Shown: piece by piece, positions 18,774-27,635 of the stretch
How positions within the stretch are numbered: the first letter of the stretch is position 1
Layout of the letters: each line of letters opens with the position of its first letter
From: DASYLJ01 sp036009625
GTDB lineage: Bacteria > Desulfobacterota > Binatia > DP-6
Reading direction: 5' to 3'
Length of the DNA: 64,000 nucleotides
NCBI GenBank assembly: GCA_036009625.1
Contig: DASYLJ010000083.1
Location: 34,572 to 98,571 of the forward strand
Made by a program: the position numbers and the translations under genes
The notes under the pieces: model-generated
What the model was told of the DNA's origin: nothing
What the model saw: only the letters and a program-made list of their open reading frames with translations
The model's database searches: none

Positions 18774-19964
18774 TCAGCGGACCCCACCGTCGGCGCGGAG
18801 CCGGGCGATCTCGCCGTCGTCGCAGCCGAGCACGCGCGCCAGGACGGCGTCGGTGTGCTCGCCGAGCAGCGGCCCGGGACCGCGCACGGCGGCGGGCGTG
18901 TCGGAGAGCAGGAACGGCGGCCCGTCGATCCGCACCGTGCCGCCGTCGGGCGTCGCCACGTCGACGAAATGCCCGCGGGCAGCCAGTTGCGGGTCGCGCG
19001 CACAGACGTCGCGGGCGTCGCCGACGCGTCCGGCCGGCACGCCGGCCTCCTGCAGCACGGCCATCGCGGCCTCGGCGTCCTGCGTCCGCGTCCACGACGC
19101 CAGCCGTCGATTCAGCTCGGGCGCATGCTGCACGCGCCCGGCCGCCGACTCGAAGCGCGCTTCGGCGGCCCAGGCGGGGTTGCCGATGACGGCGCGCAGC
19201 CCCTGCCACTGGGCGTCGCCGAGGACGGCGATCGCGAGCCAGCGATCGGCGCCGGCGCACGGGTAGACGCCGTGGGGCGCATCCGCCCCTTCCTGCGAGG
19301 CATTGCCCGTGGCACGGGACGTTCCGCCGTGTGCGGCCCGGTCGAGGAGGATGGGGCCGAGGAGGCTCGCCAGCGCCTCCTGCTGGGCCAGGTCGATGCG
19401 CGTGCCCCGCCCGGTCCGTCGCCGTCGCCACACGGCGGCCAGCACGGCGAGGGCGCCGAGATTGCCCGCGGCGAGATCGGAGTACGAGTACCCGAAGCCG
19501 GCTGGGGGTCCGTCGGGATCGCCCATCAGCAGGGTGTAGCCGGTGAGCGCCTGCAGCGTGGGGCCGTAGCTCACCTGATCGCGATCGGGGCCGGTGAGGC
19601 CGAAGCCGGTCATGCGCATCGTGATGATGTCGGCACGCTCGCACGCGAGGCTGTCGTGGTCGAGCCCGAGATTCGGCATCACGCGGGCGCTGAAGTTGTC
19701 GACCACGACGTCCGCGGCCAGGGCCAGCCGTCGCGCGACGTCGATGCCGCCGGGCCGCCGCAGATCGACGACGATGCTCTGCTTGCCGCGCATCAGCGAG
19801 CCCGTCAGACCGCCGCGGCGGTCGCCGAAATCGAGGGCGTCGGGCCGCTCGATCTTGATGACTTCGGCACCGAGGTCGGCGAGGATGCGGGTGCAGACGG
19901 GGCCCGCGACCACCCACGTGAAGTCGGCGACGCGGACGCCCGCGAGCGGGCCTGCGGGGAGCAT
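18774..19964 (-). CDS. CaiB/BaiF family CoA-transferase
   Basis: A class III CoA-transferase of 396 residues, moving CoA between carboxylic acids through an Asp-anhydride intermediate. The conserved opening (LAGVRVADFTWVVAGPVCTR), ADLGAEVIKIE and MRGKQSIVVDLRR are present, and the nucleophilic Asp is probably Asp163 in YSYSDLAAGN. The substrate cannot be read from sequence; relatives act on carnitine, bile acids, formate/oxalate or aromatic acids. A second family member lies at 20926, separated by a secreted repeat protein. Confidence 0.93.
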   Translation of the reverse strand: MLPAGPLAGVRVADFTWVVAGPVCTRILADLGAEVIKIERPDALDFGDRRGGLTGSLMRGKQSIVVDLRRPGGIDVARRLALAADVVVDNFSARVMPNLGLDHDSLACERADIITMRMTGFGLTGPDRDQVSYGPTLQALTGYTLLMGDPDGPPAGFGYSYSDLAAGNLGALAVLAAVWRRRRTGRGTRIDLAQQEALASLLGPILLDRAAHGGTSRATGNASQEGADAPHGVYPCAGADRWLAIAVLGDAQWQGLRAVIGNPAWAAEARFESAAGRVQHAPELNRRLASWTRTQDAEAAMAVLQEAGVPAGRVGDARDVCARDPQLAARGHFVDVATPDGGTVRIDGPPFLLSDTPAAVRGPGPLLGEHTDAVLARVLGCDDGEIARLRADGGVR

Positions 19965-19975
19965 CGCCTCCCGGG

Positions 19976-20797
19976 CTACAGCACGCTCTCGAACTTCACC
20001 AGCTCGAGGCCGAACGCGAACGCGTTGCCGCCACCGACCGTGAGCGTGTCGATCTCCGAGCCGCCGTTGAGCGACAGGTGGCGCTGCGCCGTCGTGGCGG
20101 CGATCGACACGTCGTCGTTGTCCTCGCCGAGGACGGCGTCGACGTCGGCAGCGAAGACGACGTCGTCGGCGGTGAGCGTGTCGGCGCCGTTCGATGTCGT
20201 AACCGTCACCACGTCCGAGAAGTGCGATCCGCCCGAGAACGACACCACGTCGGCGCCGCTGCCGGTGGCGACCTTCACGCGATCACTGGCGGTGGCCAGG
20301 TCGAACGACACACCGTCGTTGCCACTGTCGGTCTGCACGATGACGCTGCCGCCGAACGACGACGTCCCGAGCACGACCTCGTCGTCGCCGACGCCGGTGG
20401 CGATGCGCGTGTTGCCGAGGATGTGGGTGTCGTCGATCTCGACCAGGTCGCCGCCGGAGCCGGTGGCGATCTCGATGTCCTCGCCGAGATCCGCGTCCTC
20501 CAGCACCACCTCGTCGTCCCCCTCCTGCATGTCGATCTTCATGTTGCGCACGACGCCGACGGCATGGAACGTCGTCAGCGATCCGTTCACCGTCGTGGTG
20601 CCGTCGAGGCTCTCGACGTCGTACGTTCCGGCATCGCCACCCGGCACGACGTGGATCGCGTTCGCCACGCTGTCGCCGGTGATCTTGAGGCTGCCGCGCT
20701 GGACGGTGACGAGCACGTCGCCGGCAGCGAGCGCCGCGAGTGGAGCGCCGAGCGTGAGGATCGCGGTGAGGGCGAGAGAGCGGGTGGGACGGATCAT
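19976..20797 (-). CDS. secreted protein with eight roughly 22-residue Asp/Gly repeats
   Basis: A 273-residue exported protein: signal peptide to about residue 25 (LTLGAPLAALAAG), a short N-terminal domain, then about eight tandem units of 20-25 residues with the pattern ATGSGxDxVxxxxxxF and a closing VxV. The Asp/Gly/Val alternation suggests a beta-helix or RTX-like solenoid that may bind calcium, although the strict RTX nonapeptide is absent. AGGAG sits 8 bases before ATG 20797. There is no transport gene beside it. Function unknown. Confidence 0.85.
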   Translation of the reverse strand: MIRPTRSLALTAILTLGAPLAALAAGDVLVTVQRGSLKITGDSVANAIHVVPGGDAGTYDVESLDGTTTVNGSLTTFHAVGVVRNMKIDMQEGDDEVVLEDADLGEDIEIATGSGGDLVEIDDTHILGNTRIATGVGDDEVVLGTSSFGGSVIVQTDSGNDGVSFDLATASDRVKVATGSGADVVSFSGGSHFSDVVTVTTSNGADTLTADDVVFAADVDAVLGEDNDDVSIAATTAQRHLSLNGGSEIDTLTVGGGNAFAFGLELVKFESVL

Positions 20798-20925
20798 CTG
20801 CGGTACTCCTTTGGTGGGACGAGAGTCCGGGCGGAGCCGGAACTTCTCGCAGGGTACCGCGCGGCGTCAAGCAAAATCGCGCGCCTACGCAATCGCTATG
20901 CCGATGTCAGTGGCGGACGGCGCAG

Positions 20926-22053
20926 CTAGCTAGTGATCCATTCGGCGACGACTGCCTCCTGGTGCTCACCGATGCGCGGGGGCCGTGTGGTTCGCCACGG
21001 CGTCGCGCCGAGACGCATCGGCGCGCCCGGAAACGGCACGGTCACGCCGAGATCGGGATGCTCGATCGGCACGAAGAAGCCGCGGTCGGCGAGATGCGGA
21101 TCGCGGAGCAGCGCTTCCGGCGCGCGCACCGCAGCGTACGGGATGCGTCGCAGCTGCGCGCCTTCGTGCAGCTCGTCGACCGTGTAACGCAGCGCCCATC
21201 GATCGAGGACGTCGAAGCAATGCTCCGCGTGCGCCTTCCGGTGCGGCGCCTCCTCCCACGCGGGCGCGTCGAGATCGGCCGCCATGCCGTCGGCCTTCAC
21301 CCACTCGAGCAGCGACGTCCAGTCACCGAGCGTGCAGTGCAGCACCCAGCCGTCGCGGCACCGGCCGACCCGGAAGTGTCGCGTCCAGTGCAGCGTCCCC
21401 TGTCGCACCGGTACGATACCCGACTGATGGAACATCCCCGGCACGTGCTCGAGCGACGCCGTCACCGCCGCCTGCAGGCTGATGTCGACGAGCTGGCCAC
21501 GACTGCTCGTCTCGCGTGCCAGCAGCGCGGCAACGACACCGATGGCGGCGAACACGCCGGCCTGGTGGTACGCCTGCAGGCCGAGTGCCTGCAGCGGCGG
21601 CCCGTCAGCGTGGCCGTTGACCGCGAGCATGCCGCCCATCGCCTGCGCGACGAGGTCGGAGGCCTGCCAGTCGCGATACGGCCCGCGCTGCCCGAACGGC
21701 GTGATCGCGGCGACGACCAGCCGCGGGTGTGCGGCGCGTAGCGCCTCGGTGGCGCCGGGCGGTCCGGTGTCGATGACGACGTCGGCAGCGGCCGCCAGAC
21801 GTGCCACGAGCGTCGCGTCCGCGACGACGCTGCGCTTGCCGGCGGCGTAGAACCAGAAGAAGAGGCTGCGCTCGGTGTCGGGTGCGCCGTCGTAGAAGGG
21901 CGGCACGGTGCGCAGCGCACTGCCTTCGGGTGGCTCGACGAGGACGACGTCGGCGCCGAGCCCGGCGAGCAGACGTCCGGCGAGCGCGCCCGAGCGATCG
22001 GCGAGATCGAGGACGCGCACGCCCGCGAGCGGGCCGTCGTCGAGGGAGGTCAC
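20926..22053 (-). CDS. CaiB/BaiF family CoA-transferase, second
   Basis: A 375-residue class III CoA-transferase: LAGVRVLDLADRSGALAGR and LLAGLGADVVLVEPPEG at the N terminus, GKRSVVAD, then TPFGQRGPYRDWQASDLVA and AYHQAGVFAAIGVVAALLAR. The position of the usual catalytic Asp is taken by a His/Gln-rich segment (LQAYHQAG), so activity is uncertain. The GTG start at 22053 overlaps the upstream VWA gene's stop in GTGA, tying it to the MoxR/VWA operon. Confidence 0.88.
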   Translation of the reverse strand: MTSLDDGPLAGVRVLDLADRSGALAGRLLAGLGADVVLVEPPEGSALRTVPPFYDGAPDTERSLFFWFYAAGKRSVVADATLVARLAAAADVVIDTGPPGATEALRAAHPRLVVAAITPFGQRGPYRDWQASDLVAQAMGGMLAVNGHADGPPLQALGLQAYHQAGVFAAIGVVAALLARETSSRGQLVDISLQAAVTASLEHVPGMFHQSGIVPVRQGTLHWTRHFRVGRCRDGWVLHCTLGDWTSLLEWVKADGMAADLDAPAWEEAPHRKAHAEHCFDVLDRWALRYTVDELHEGAQLRRIPYAAVRAPEALLRDPHLADRGFFVPIEHPDLGVTVPFPGAPMRLGATPWRTTRPPRIGEHQEAVVAEWITS

Positions 22054-23561
22054 AGCGCCAGGAAGAGGTCGCGCGCGGCCTCGTCGGTGAGCCGCGACAC
22101 GCTGGTGACGCGATCGCTCAGCGCGGCGAGCGTCTCGAGCGAGCTCGGCCCGGTGTCGATCAGGACCGAGAACAGCGAGAAGCCGAGGCGCTTCTTGTCG
22201 GCGAGGAAGCGCTCGCGCCACGCCGGCTGTACCTGGCACTCGCCGTCGGTGATGAGCACGACGTCGCCGCGTCGCCACCGTGCGGCGGCGAGCCCGTCAC
22301 GGGCCGCGTCGAGCGGCGTCTCGAAATCGGTGCCGCCGCCCGGGAAGTGCTCGGCGACGTCGAGCGCGCGGTCGACCGACACCCGATGGTGGTCGCGCGG
22401 ATTGACGTCGAGCGTGTAGAGCGGCTCGTCGCGCGAGGAGAAGCCGATGAAGCGGAACAGGCGGCGCTGGCGGCGCGCGATCTCGAGCAGCGTCAGCGCC
22501 ACCGCCTTGGCCCAGATCTCCTTTTCGCCCGCCATCGACGACGAGCCGTCGAGGCAGACGATCATCGGGCCGCGGCCGCGCTCGTCGACGCCGCGCAGCT
22601 GATACGACAGCAGGCGCCCCTCGATCAGCCTGCGAGCGAAGTCGCGCTTCAGGATGGGATGGCGCAACGCCAGCAGCTCGGGCGGCAGCAGGCGCTCGAG
22701 CTCGCGACCCATCTCGACGGCGTACGTCTCTTCGCTGGCGCGCTCGACGCTGCGCTTCCGCAACGCCATGGCGAGGGCGCGCATGCGTCCCACCGCGGCG
22801 CCGAGCCGTCGCAGCTTCGGGTTGGTGGCGAGCCGGCGTCCGAGCTCGATCTGACGACCCGGGCTGCTGCGTCCGCCGCTGCCGAGCCCGGTGCTCCACC
22901 CGTGTGCCTCGCTGGTGGCCTCGGCGAGCTGGCGCGTCAGACCCGACGTGGCATCGGGTAGCGCATTGCGTGCGCGCGGCGGCATCTCGGCCAGCCGCTG
23001 CGCGGTGTTCTGCGCCTTCTGCCGCAGGCGTGCCTCCGCCACCTGCGCGGCGCGCTTGGCGGTCGCCCGCGTCGATTCGCTGGCGTCGCCACGCTCGAGC
23101 TCACCGAGCTCCTCGGCGCGGCGCCGCAGCTCGTCCTCCTGACGATCGAGGTCCCAGAGATCGAGCATGTCGCCGCGCGGCAGCAGCGCCTCGCGTCGCA
23201 GCAGATCGAGGACGTGCTCGCCGACGAGGACGGTGGCGAGGCCCGCGGCCACCTCGTCGAGCTGGGTGTCGGACCGTACGTGCTCGAGCAGCGGATGGTC
23301 GCGCAGCGCATTCAGCAGGGCGCGATTCAGCGCCGCCGCCGGTGCCACCTCGTCGGCAGCGCGCCAGCGCGGTTCGAGCTTGTAGAGGAGGCAGTAGACG
23401 TCCTCGAGCAGCTCGCGGAAGTGCGGCACCAGAACGCCACCCGCTTCGAGCAGGGTCTGGAGCGATGGGGCATCGGCGACGAGCGCGTCGAAGGCGCTGC
23501 GATCGAAGGCGTCGCTTTCGACGCAGCAGTGCTGGCGCGGCGGGATCAGGACCGTCGGCAT
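22050..23561 (-). CDS. VWA domain protein, CoxE-like, MoxR partner
   Basis: A 503-residue cytosolic protein with a helical, Arg/Glu-rich N-terminal two thirds and a C-terminal von Willebrand factor A domain. The MIDAS starts at Asp338 in DGSSSM and continues with GGGTDFETPL and VLITDGECQ, so the metal site looks complete. MoxR AAA+ ATPases and such VWA proteins act together as chaperones that insert metals or mature enzymes. The moxR gene lies 2 bases upstream; a CoA-transferase gene overlaps downstream. No obvious client oxidase is encoded nearby. Confidence 0.92.
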   Translation of the reverse strand: MPTVLIPPRQHCCVESDAFDRSAFDALVADAPSLQTLLEAGGVLVPHFRELLEDVYCLLYKLEPRWRAADEVAPAAALNRALLNALRDHPLLEHVRSDTQLDEVAAGLATVLVGEHVLDLLRREALLPRGDMLDLWDLDRQEDELRRRAEELGELERGDASESTRATAKRAAQVAEARLRQKAQNTAQRLAEMPPRARNALPDATSGLTRQLAEATSEAHGWSTGLGSGGRSSPGRQIELGRRLATNPKLRRLGAAVGRMRALAMALRKRSVERASEETYAVEMGRELERLLPPELLALRHPILKRDFARRLIEGRLLSYQLRGVDERGRGPMIVCLDGSSSMAGEKEIWAKAVALTLLEIARRQRRLFRFIGFSSRDEPLYTLDVNPRDHHRVSVDRALDVAEHFPGGGTDFETPLDAARDGLAAARWRRGDVVLITDGECQVQPAWRERFLADKKRLGFSLFSVLIDTGPSSLETLAALSDRVTSVSRLTDEAARDLFLAL

Positions 23562-23563
23562 CG

Positions 23564-24685
23564 TCAGAGACGCGCCAGCAGCTCCTGCTGGATCTGGATG
23601 ATCTCGCGGTGCAGCGCCTCGACCCGTTCCGTCGGTCGGCCGCCGCCGCGCGCGGCGGTCAGGATGTCCTCCACCTTGCCGGTGATGCTGCGCAGCTTGG
23701 TGTGCGCCTCGACGGCGGCGCGGTTGCGCAGGTCGGCGTTCTCCCAGTCACGCAGCGCGTAGTCGCGCAGCTCGCGTGACTGGTAGAGCAGCACCCGCAC
23801 CTCGTCCTCGTAGCCGTGCAGCAGCTCGCGGATGGTCTCGCGCACCGGGGCGCGCTCGGCCGGGTCACGCCAGAGGACGTGCTCCAGGAAGGCGACGTCG
23901 TCGTCGGTCACCGCGCTGCGGCCTTCGAGCCAGGCGTGCGCCTGCAGCACACCGATCGACTGCGCCCAGCGACGGTCGGACGCGACGATGTCGCGGCGAC
24001 CGAGCTCGCGCCGCAGGTCGGTGACGACGCGCAGCACCGTTCCCGGCACCGGCATCGCGGCAACCTCGGTCTGCGCCGCCACCAGCTCGTCGAGCTCGAG
24101 CGTCGTGCGTGTCGCCGGCGGGCGTCCCTGCAGCAGCTTCAGGAAGCGGAAGTCCTCGGCGATGTACTCGACGGTGAAGCGCAGCAGGAAGCGATCGTGC
24201 AGCGCCAGGAGCTCGTCGTCCTCGGGGAGCTCGTTCGACGCGGCCACCAGCGACAGCAACGGCACCGTCGCCACCTCGCGCCCGTTGTGGAAGCGGCGCT
24301 CGTTGATGAGGGTCAGGATGGTGTTCAGGATCGACGAGCTGCCCTTGAAGACCTCGTCGAGGAACGCGATGTGCGCCTCGGGCAGCTTGTGGGTGGTGAG
24401 GCGCCGGTAGTCGTCGTTCTCGAGGGCCTTCAGGCTGACGGCGCCGAAGAGCTCCTCGGGCGTCGTGAAGCGGGTGAGGAGCCACTGGAAGTAGCGGGCA
24501 CCAGTGAGACGGCGGCACACCTCGTCGGCGAGCATCGACTTGGCGGTACCGGGCGGTCCGATCACCAGCACGTGCTGGCCGGCGAGGAGGCCCACCAGGG
24601 TGCCGTCGATCAGGTCGTTGCGCTCGAGGAAGAGCTGCTGGAGCTCGTCCCGGATGGTGCGGAGCACGGCATTGGGGGACGGCAC
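23564..24685 (-). CDS. MoxR family AAA+ ATPase
   Basis: A 373-residue AAA+ ATPase: Walker A GPPGTAKS at 43-50, Walker B IAFLDE at 106-111, a sensor-like LVAASNELPEDDELLALHDR and a C-terminal lid domain. It belongs to the RavA-like branch of MoxR, with ATTPEELFGAVSL-type substrate loop (RFTTPEELFGAVSL) present. Together with the adjacent VWA protein it is expected to remodel or activate a protein complex. The GTG at 24685 is the furthest start free of the divergent LOG gene region and puts the Walker A at the normal distance. Confidence 0.93.
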   Translation of the reverse strand: MPSPNAVLRTIRDELQQLFLERNDLIDGTLVGLLAGQHVLVIGPPGTAKSMLADEVCRRLTGARYFQWLLTRFTTPEELFGAVSLKALENDDYRRLTTHKLPEAHIAFLDEVFKGSSSILNTILTLINERRFHNGREVATVPLLSLVAASNELPEDDELLALHDRFLLRFTVEYIAEDFRFLKLLQGRPPATRTTLELDELVAAQTEVAAMPVPGTVLRVVTDLRRELGRRDIVASDRRWAQSIGVLQAHAWLEGRSAVTDDDVAFLEHVLWRDPAERAPVRETIRELLHGYEDEVRVLLYQSRELRDYALRDWENADLRNRAAVEAHTKLRSITGKVEDILTAARGGGRPTERVEALHREIIQIQQELLARL

Positions 24686-24742
24686 GGCGGCGAGGATAGA
24701 GCCCGTACCCCCGCCTCGCAACCGCTGCCCGAGCCGGGCAAG

Positions 24743-25813
24743 ATGCGGATATCCATGGCATCCAAGCCCACCGGAGGTCGGGCGCTGCGCGACAAGCGTC
24801 GTCGCACGCTCCTCACCGACATTCTTCCTCGCGTCCAGGCCGAGACCGGGCTCTCGCGCGAGGAGACCCTGGTGCGGGAGATGATCGAGACCAGTCTGAA
24901 GCTCCTGCGTGACGGAACCGGCCTCGGCGACCTGAAGCTCCTCAACTCGGCGCTGCGCGAGCTGCGCTACGCCTTCAAGGTGTTCGAGCCCTGGAATGGC
25001 GTCCGCAAGGTCAGCATCTTCGGCTCGGCGCGGACGCCGCCCGCCGCCCCGGCCTACCGCACCGCTGCCGAGTTCGCGCGCCGTATCACCGCGCGCGGCT
25101 ACATGATCATCACGGGCGGCGGCAACGGCATCATGCGCGCTTGTCAGGAGGGCGCCGGCCGTGAGCGCAGCTTCGGCGTCAACATCCGGCTGCCGTTCGA
25201 GCAGGAGGCCAACGAGTTCATCCAGAACGACCCCAAGCTCGTGACCTTCCGCTACTTCTTCACGCGGAAGCTGATGTTCATGAAGGAGGCCGACGCGCTG
25301 GTGCTCTTCCCGGGCGGGTTCGGGACGCACGACGAGGGCTACGAGGCCGTCACCCTCATCCAGACGGGGAAGAGCGGCCCGCTCCCGATCGTCTATCTCG
25401 ACGCCCCGCGCGGCACCTACTGGAAGGCGTGGAAGCAGTACGTCGAGGACCATCTGCTGCGCCAGCAGCTGATCTCGCCCGAGGACCTGTCGCTCTTCAA
25501 GGTGACGTCCGACCTCGACGAGGCGGTCGAGGAGATCACGGCGTTCTACAAGCTGTACCACTCGTCACGGTACGTCGGCCCACGGCTGGTGCTGCGCCTC
25601 AACCGGCCGATCTCGGCGGAGCTGGTGGCGGCCCTCAATCGGGACTTCCCGGCGCTGGTCGAATCGGGTGAGATCACGCAATGCGAGGCCCTCGAGGAGG
25701 AGCGCGAGCAGGAGCCCGAGCTGAACGCCCTGCCGCGACTCGTCTTTCACGCCAACCGTCGTGGCGCCGGGCTGCTCCGTCGCCTGATCGATCGGGTCAA
25801 CCGCGAGGGCTGA
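24743..25813 (+). CDS. LOG family (lysine-decarboxylase-like fold) protein
   Basis: A 356-residue protein with a central LOG domain: SIFGSART, ITGGGNGIMRACQEGA (nucleotide-binding) and the signature PGGFGTHDEGYEA. Family members release cytokinin-type or nucleotide bases from their 5'-monophosphates. It has N-terminal (about 90 residues) and C-terminal (about 100 residues) extensions relative to short LOG proteins, as in the longer PpnN-like group. ATG 24743 or 24755 are both possible. Five bases upstream of the histidine phosphatase gene. Confidence 0.9.
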   Translation: MRISMASKPTGGRALRDKRRRTLLTDILPRVQAETGLSREETLVREMIETSLKLLRDGTGLGDLKLLNSALRELRYAFKVFEPWNGVRKVSIFGSARTPPAAPAYRTAAEFARRITARGYMIITGGGNGIMRACQEGAGRERSFGVNIRLPFEQEANEFIQNDPKLVTFRYFFTRKLMFMKEADALVLFPGGFGTHDEGYEAVTLIQTGKSGPLPIVYLDAPRGTYWKAWKQYVEDHLLRQQLISPEDLSLFKVTSDLDEAVEEITAFYKLYHSSRYVGPRLVLRLNRPISAELVAALNRDFPALVESGEITQCEALEEEREQEPELNALPRLVFHANRRGAGLLRRLIDRVNREG

Positions 25814-25818
25814 TCGCG

Positions 25819-26400
25819 ATGGGCCGTCTCATCCTGATCCGTCACGCGGAGAGCGAGGGCAATCGCGCCCAGTGCTTCACGCCGCACCCCGAGATTCCAC
25901 TCACGGACGTCGGTCGCGCCCAGGCGCTGGACGCCGCCGCCGTCCTCGCGGCGCGCTTCGCCCCCACCCGCATCGTCTCGAGCCCGTACCTGCGTGCTCG
26001 CCAGACCGCCGACATCCTGGGCGGTCACCTGGGTCTCGCGGTCGAGGTGCACGACGATCTGCGCGAGCGCAGCTACGGCGAGCTCGCCGGCTCTCCCTAC
26101 AGCACGCCGCGACCGGGCTACGACAAGTCGCGCTACTGGACGTGGCGTCCACCGGGCGGCGAGACGCTCGACGAGGTCGTGCAGCGCGCCGGCGCGGCTC
26201 TCGACGGCCTCGTCGCCACCGCGCCCGACGACGAGATCGTCGTCGTCAGCCACGGCGCCGTGATGATGGCGCTCGAGCGTCACGTGCGCGGCGCATGGGG
26301 CCCCGGCACGGTCGTTCGCAACACCGGCATGCTCATCGCCGAGCACGCGGCCGGTGCATGGACGGGCCTCGCTCCGCTCGAATTCGAGGCGTCCGCTTGA
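25819..26400 (+). CDS. histidine phosphatase family protein
   Basis: A 193-residue phosphoglycerate-mutase-type phosphatase. The phosphorylated His is in LIRHAESEGN, with further pocket residues in SSPYLRARQTA, the Glu in RERSYGELAG and the second His in VVSHGAVMMAL. The substrate is not determined by sequence; small phosphate monoesters are typical. It is cotranscribed with the LOG gene (5-base gap) and is followed 62 bases later by the DacA gene. Confidence 0.92.
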   Translation: MGRLILIRHAESEGNRAQCFTPHPEIPLTDVGRAQALDAAAVLAARFAPTRIVSSPYLRARQTADILGGHLGLAVEVHDDLRERSYGELAGSPYSTPRPGYDKSRYWTWRPPGGETLDEVVQRAGAALDGLVATAPDDEIVVVSHGAVMMALERHVRGAWGPGTVVRNTGMLIAEHAAGAWTGLAPLEFEASA

Positions 26401-26462
26401 GCAGGCTTCCGTGCCCGTGGCATGATCGCTCCGGAGTCGGGGTTCGTCCGGGGAGGTGGTGG

Positions 26463-27635
26463 ATGCGGAGGTTTGCGGGTGCGGGCCTGGGGCTCGCGCT
26501 GGCCGCGGTATTGGTGGCGTCGGTGGCAGGCGCGGCCGAGCCGAGTGTCACGGCGCGCGCGGCGATCATCGTCGACGCCAACAGCGGCGAGGTGATCTGG
26601 GAACGCAACGGCGACCTCCCATTGCCGCCCGCGAGTACCACCAAGATCGTCACCGCCATCGTGGCGCTGGAGAGCGGTCGTCTCGACGACAGCTTCACCG
26701 TCAGCGCCGACGCCGCGGCCACCGCACCGTCGAAGGTGGGGCTCAAGCCCGGCCAGTCGATGGTGCTGCGCGACCTGCTGTACGCGGTGCTCCTCAAGTC
26801 GGCGAACGACGCCTCGGCCGTGGTCGCCGAGGGGATATCCGGTTCCGAGGACGCCTTCAGCCGTCGCATGAACGCGAAGGCGCGCGCCGTCGGCGCCACC
26901 CATTCCTCCTTCGTCAATCCGCACGGCCTCACCGCCGCCGGGCACGTGTCCACGGTGCGCGATCTGAGCCGCATCTTCCGCTACGGGATGCGTCTGCCGA
27001 TGTTCCGCGAGATCCTCGAGACGCCGGCAACCGAAGTGCCGCTCGACACGGGCGGTCGCACCCGCATGATCGCCCTGCGCTCGCACAACCGCCTGCTCGA
27101 AGGCTGGGATCACCGGGTCATCGGCAAGACGGGCTACACCCGTCCCGCCAAGCGCTGCTTCGTGGGCTCGGCGGCGAGCGGCGACCGCGAGATCGTCATC
27201 GCGCTGCTCGGATCGACCGACCTCTGGGGTGACGCGCGGCGGCTGGTGACGTTCGGCCTCGGAGGGCCCGACGCCGAGGTCGAGCCCGATCCGATCCCGG
27301 TGCTTCGCGCGACCAGGCCGCCGGCGAAACGCACGCCGATCTTGACCGCCAAGCGTCCCACTCGTCCAACTGCCGTCGAGCAGGAGGGCGACCTCGATCC
27401 GTCACCGCGCGTCACGGCGACGGGTGGTGGCCGCTACACGGTGCAGCTCGGTCCCTACCGCAACACCAAGGAGCTGAACGCCGCCAAGGCGAAGCTCGCG
27501 AAGCGTGGCTACGCCGCGCGCGCCGTCGGCCGGACGCTGCACCTCGGGCAGTTCTCCAGCAAGTCGCGTGCACAGACGCTGGCGAGCCGGCTGCGCGTCA
27601 ACGGCTGGCGACCGACGATTGCGGCGTCGCGCTGA
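26463..27635 (+). CDS. D-alanyl-D-alanine carboxypeptidase with SPOR domain
   Basis: A periplasmic low-molecular-weight penicillin-binding protein trimming D-Ala from peptidoglycan stems. Signal peptide to about residue 24; SxxK motif Ser58-Lys61 (PASTTK), SxN in LLKSANDAS, KTG in IGKTGYT. Instead of the usual amphipathic anchor, it ends in a SPOR domain (about 316-385, RYTVQLGPYRNTKELNAAKA), which binds denuded glycan at division sites. GGGGAGG precedes ATG 26463. Its 3' end overlaps ddl, on the other strand, by 38 bases. Confidence 0.94.
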   Translation: MRRFAGAGLGLALAAVLVASVAGAAEPSVTARAAIIVDANSGEVIWERNGDLPLPPASTTKIVTAIVALESGRLDDSFTVSADAAATAPSKVGLKPGQSMVLRDLLYAVLLKSANDASAVVAEGISGSEDAFSRRMNAKARAVGATHSSFVNPHGLTAAGHVSTVRDLSRIFRYGMRLPMFREILETPATEVPLDTGGRTRMIALRSHNRLLEGWDHRVIGKTGYTRPAKRCFVGSAASGDREIVIALLGSTDLWGDARRLVTFGLGGPDAEVEPDPIPVLRATRPPAKRTPILTAKRPTRPTAVEQEGDLDPSPRVTATGGGRYTVQLGPYRNTKELNAAKAKLAKRGYAARAVGRTLHLGQFSSKSRAQTLASRLRVNGWRPTIAASR

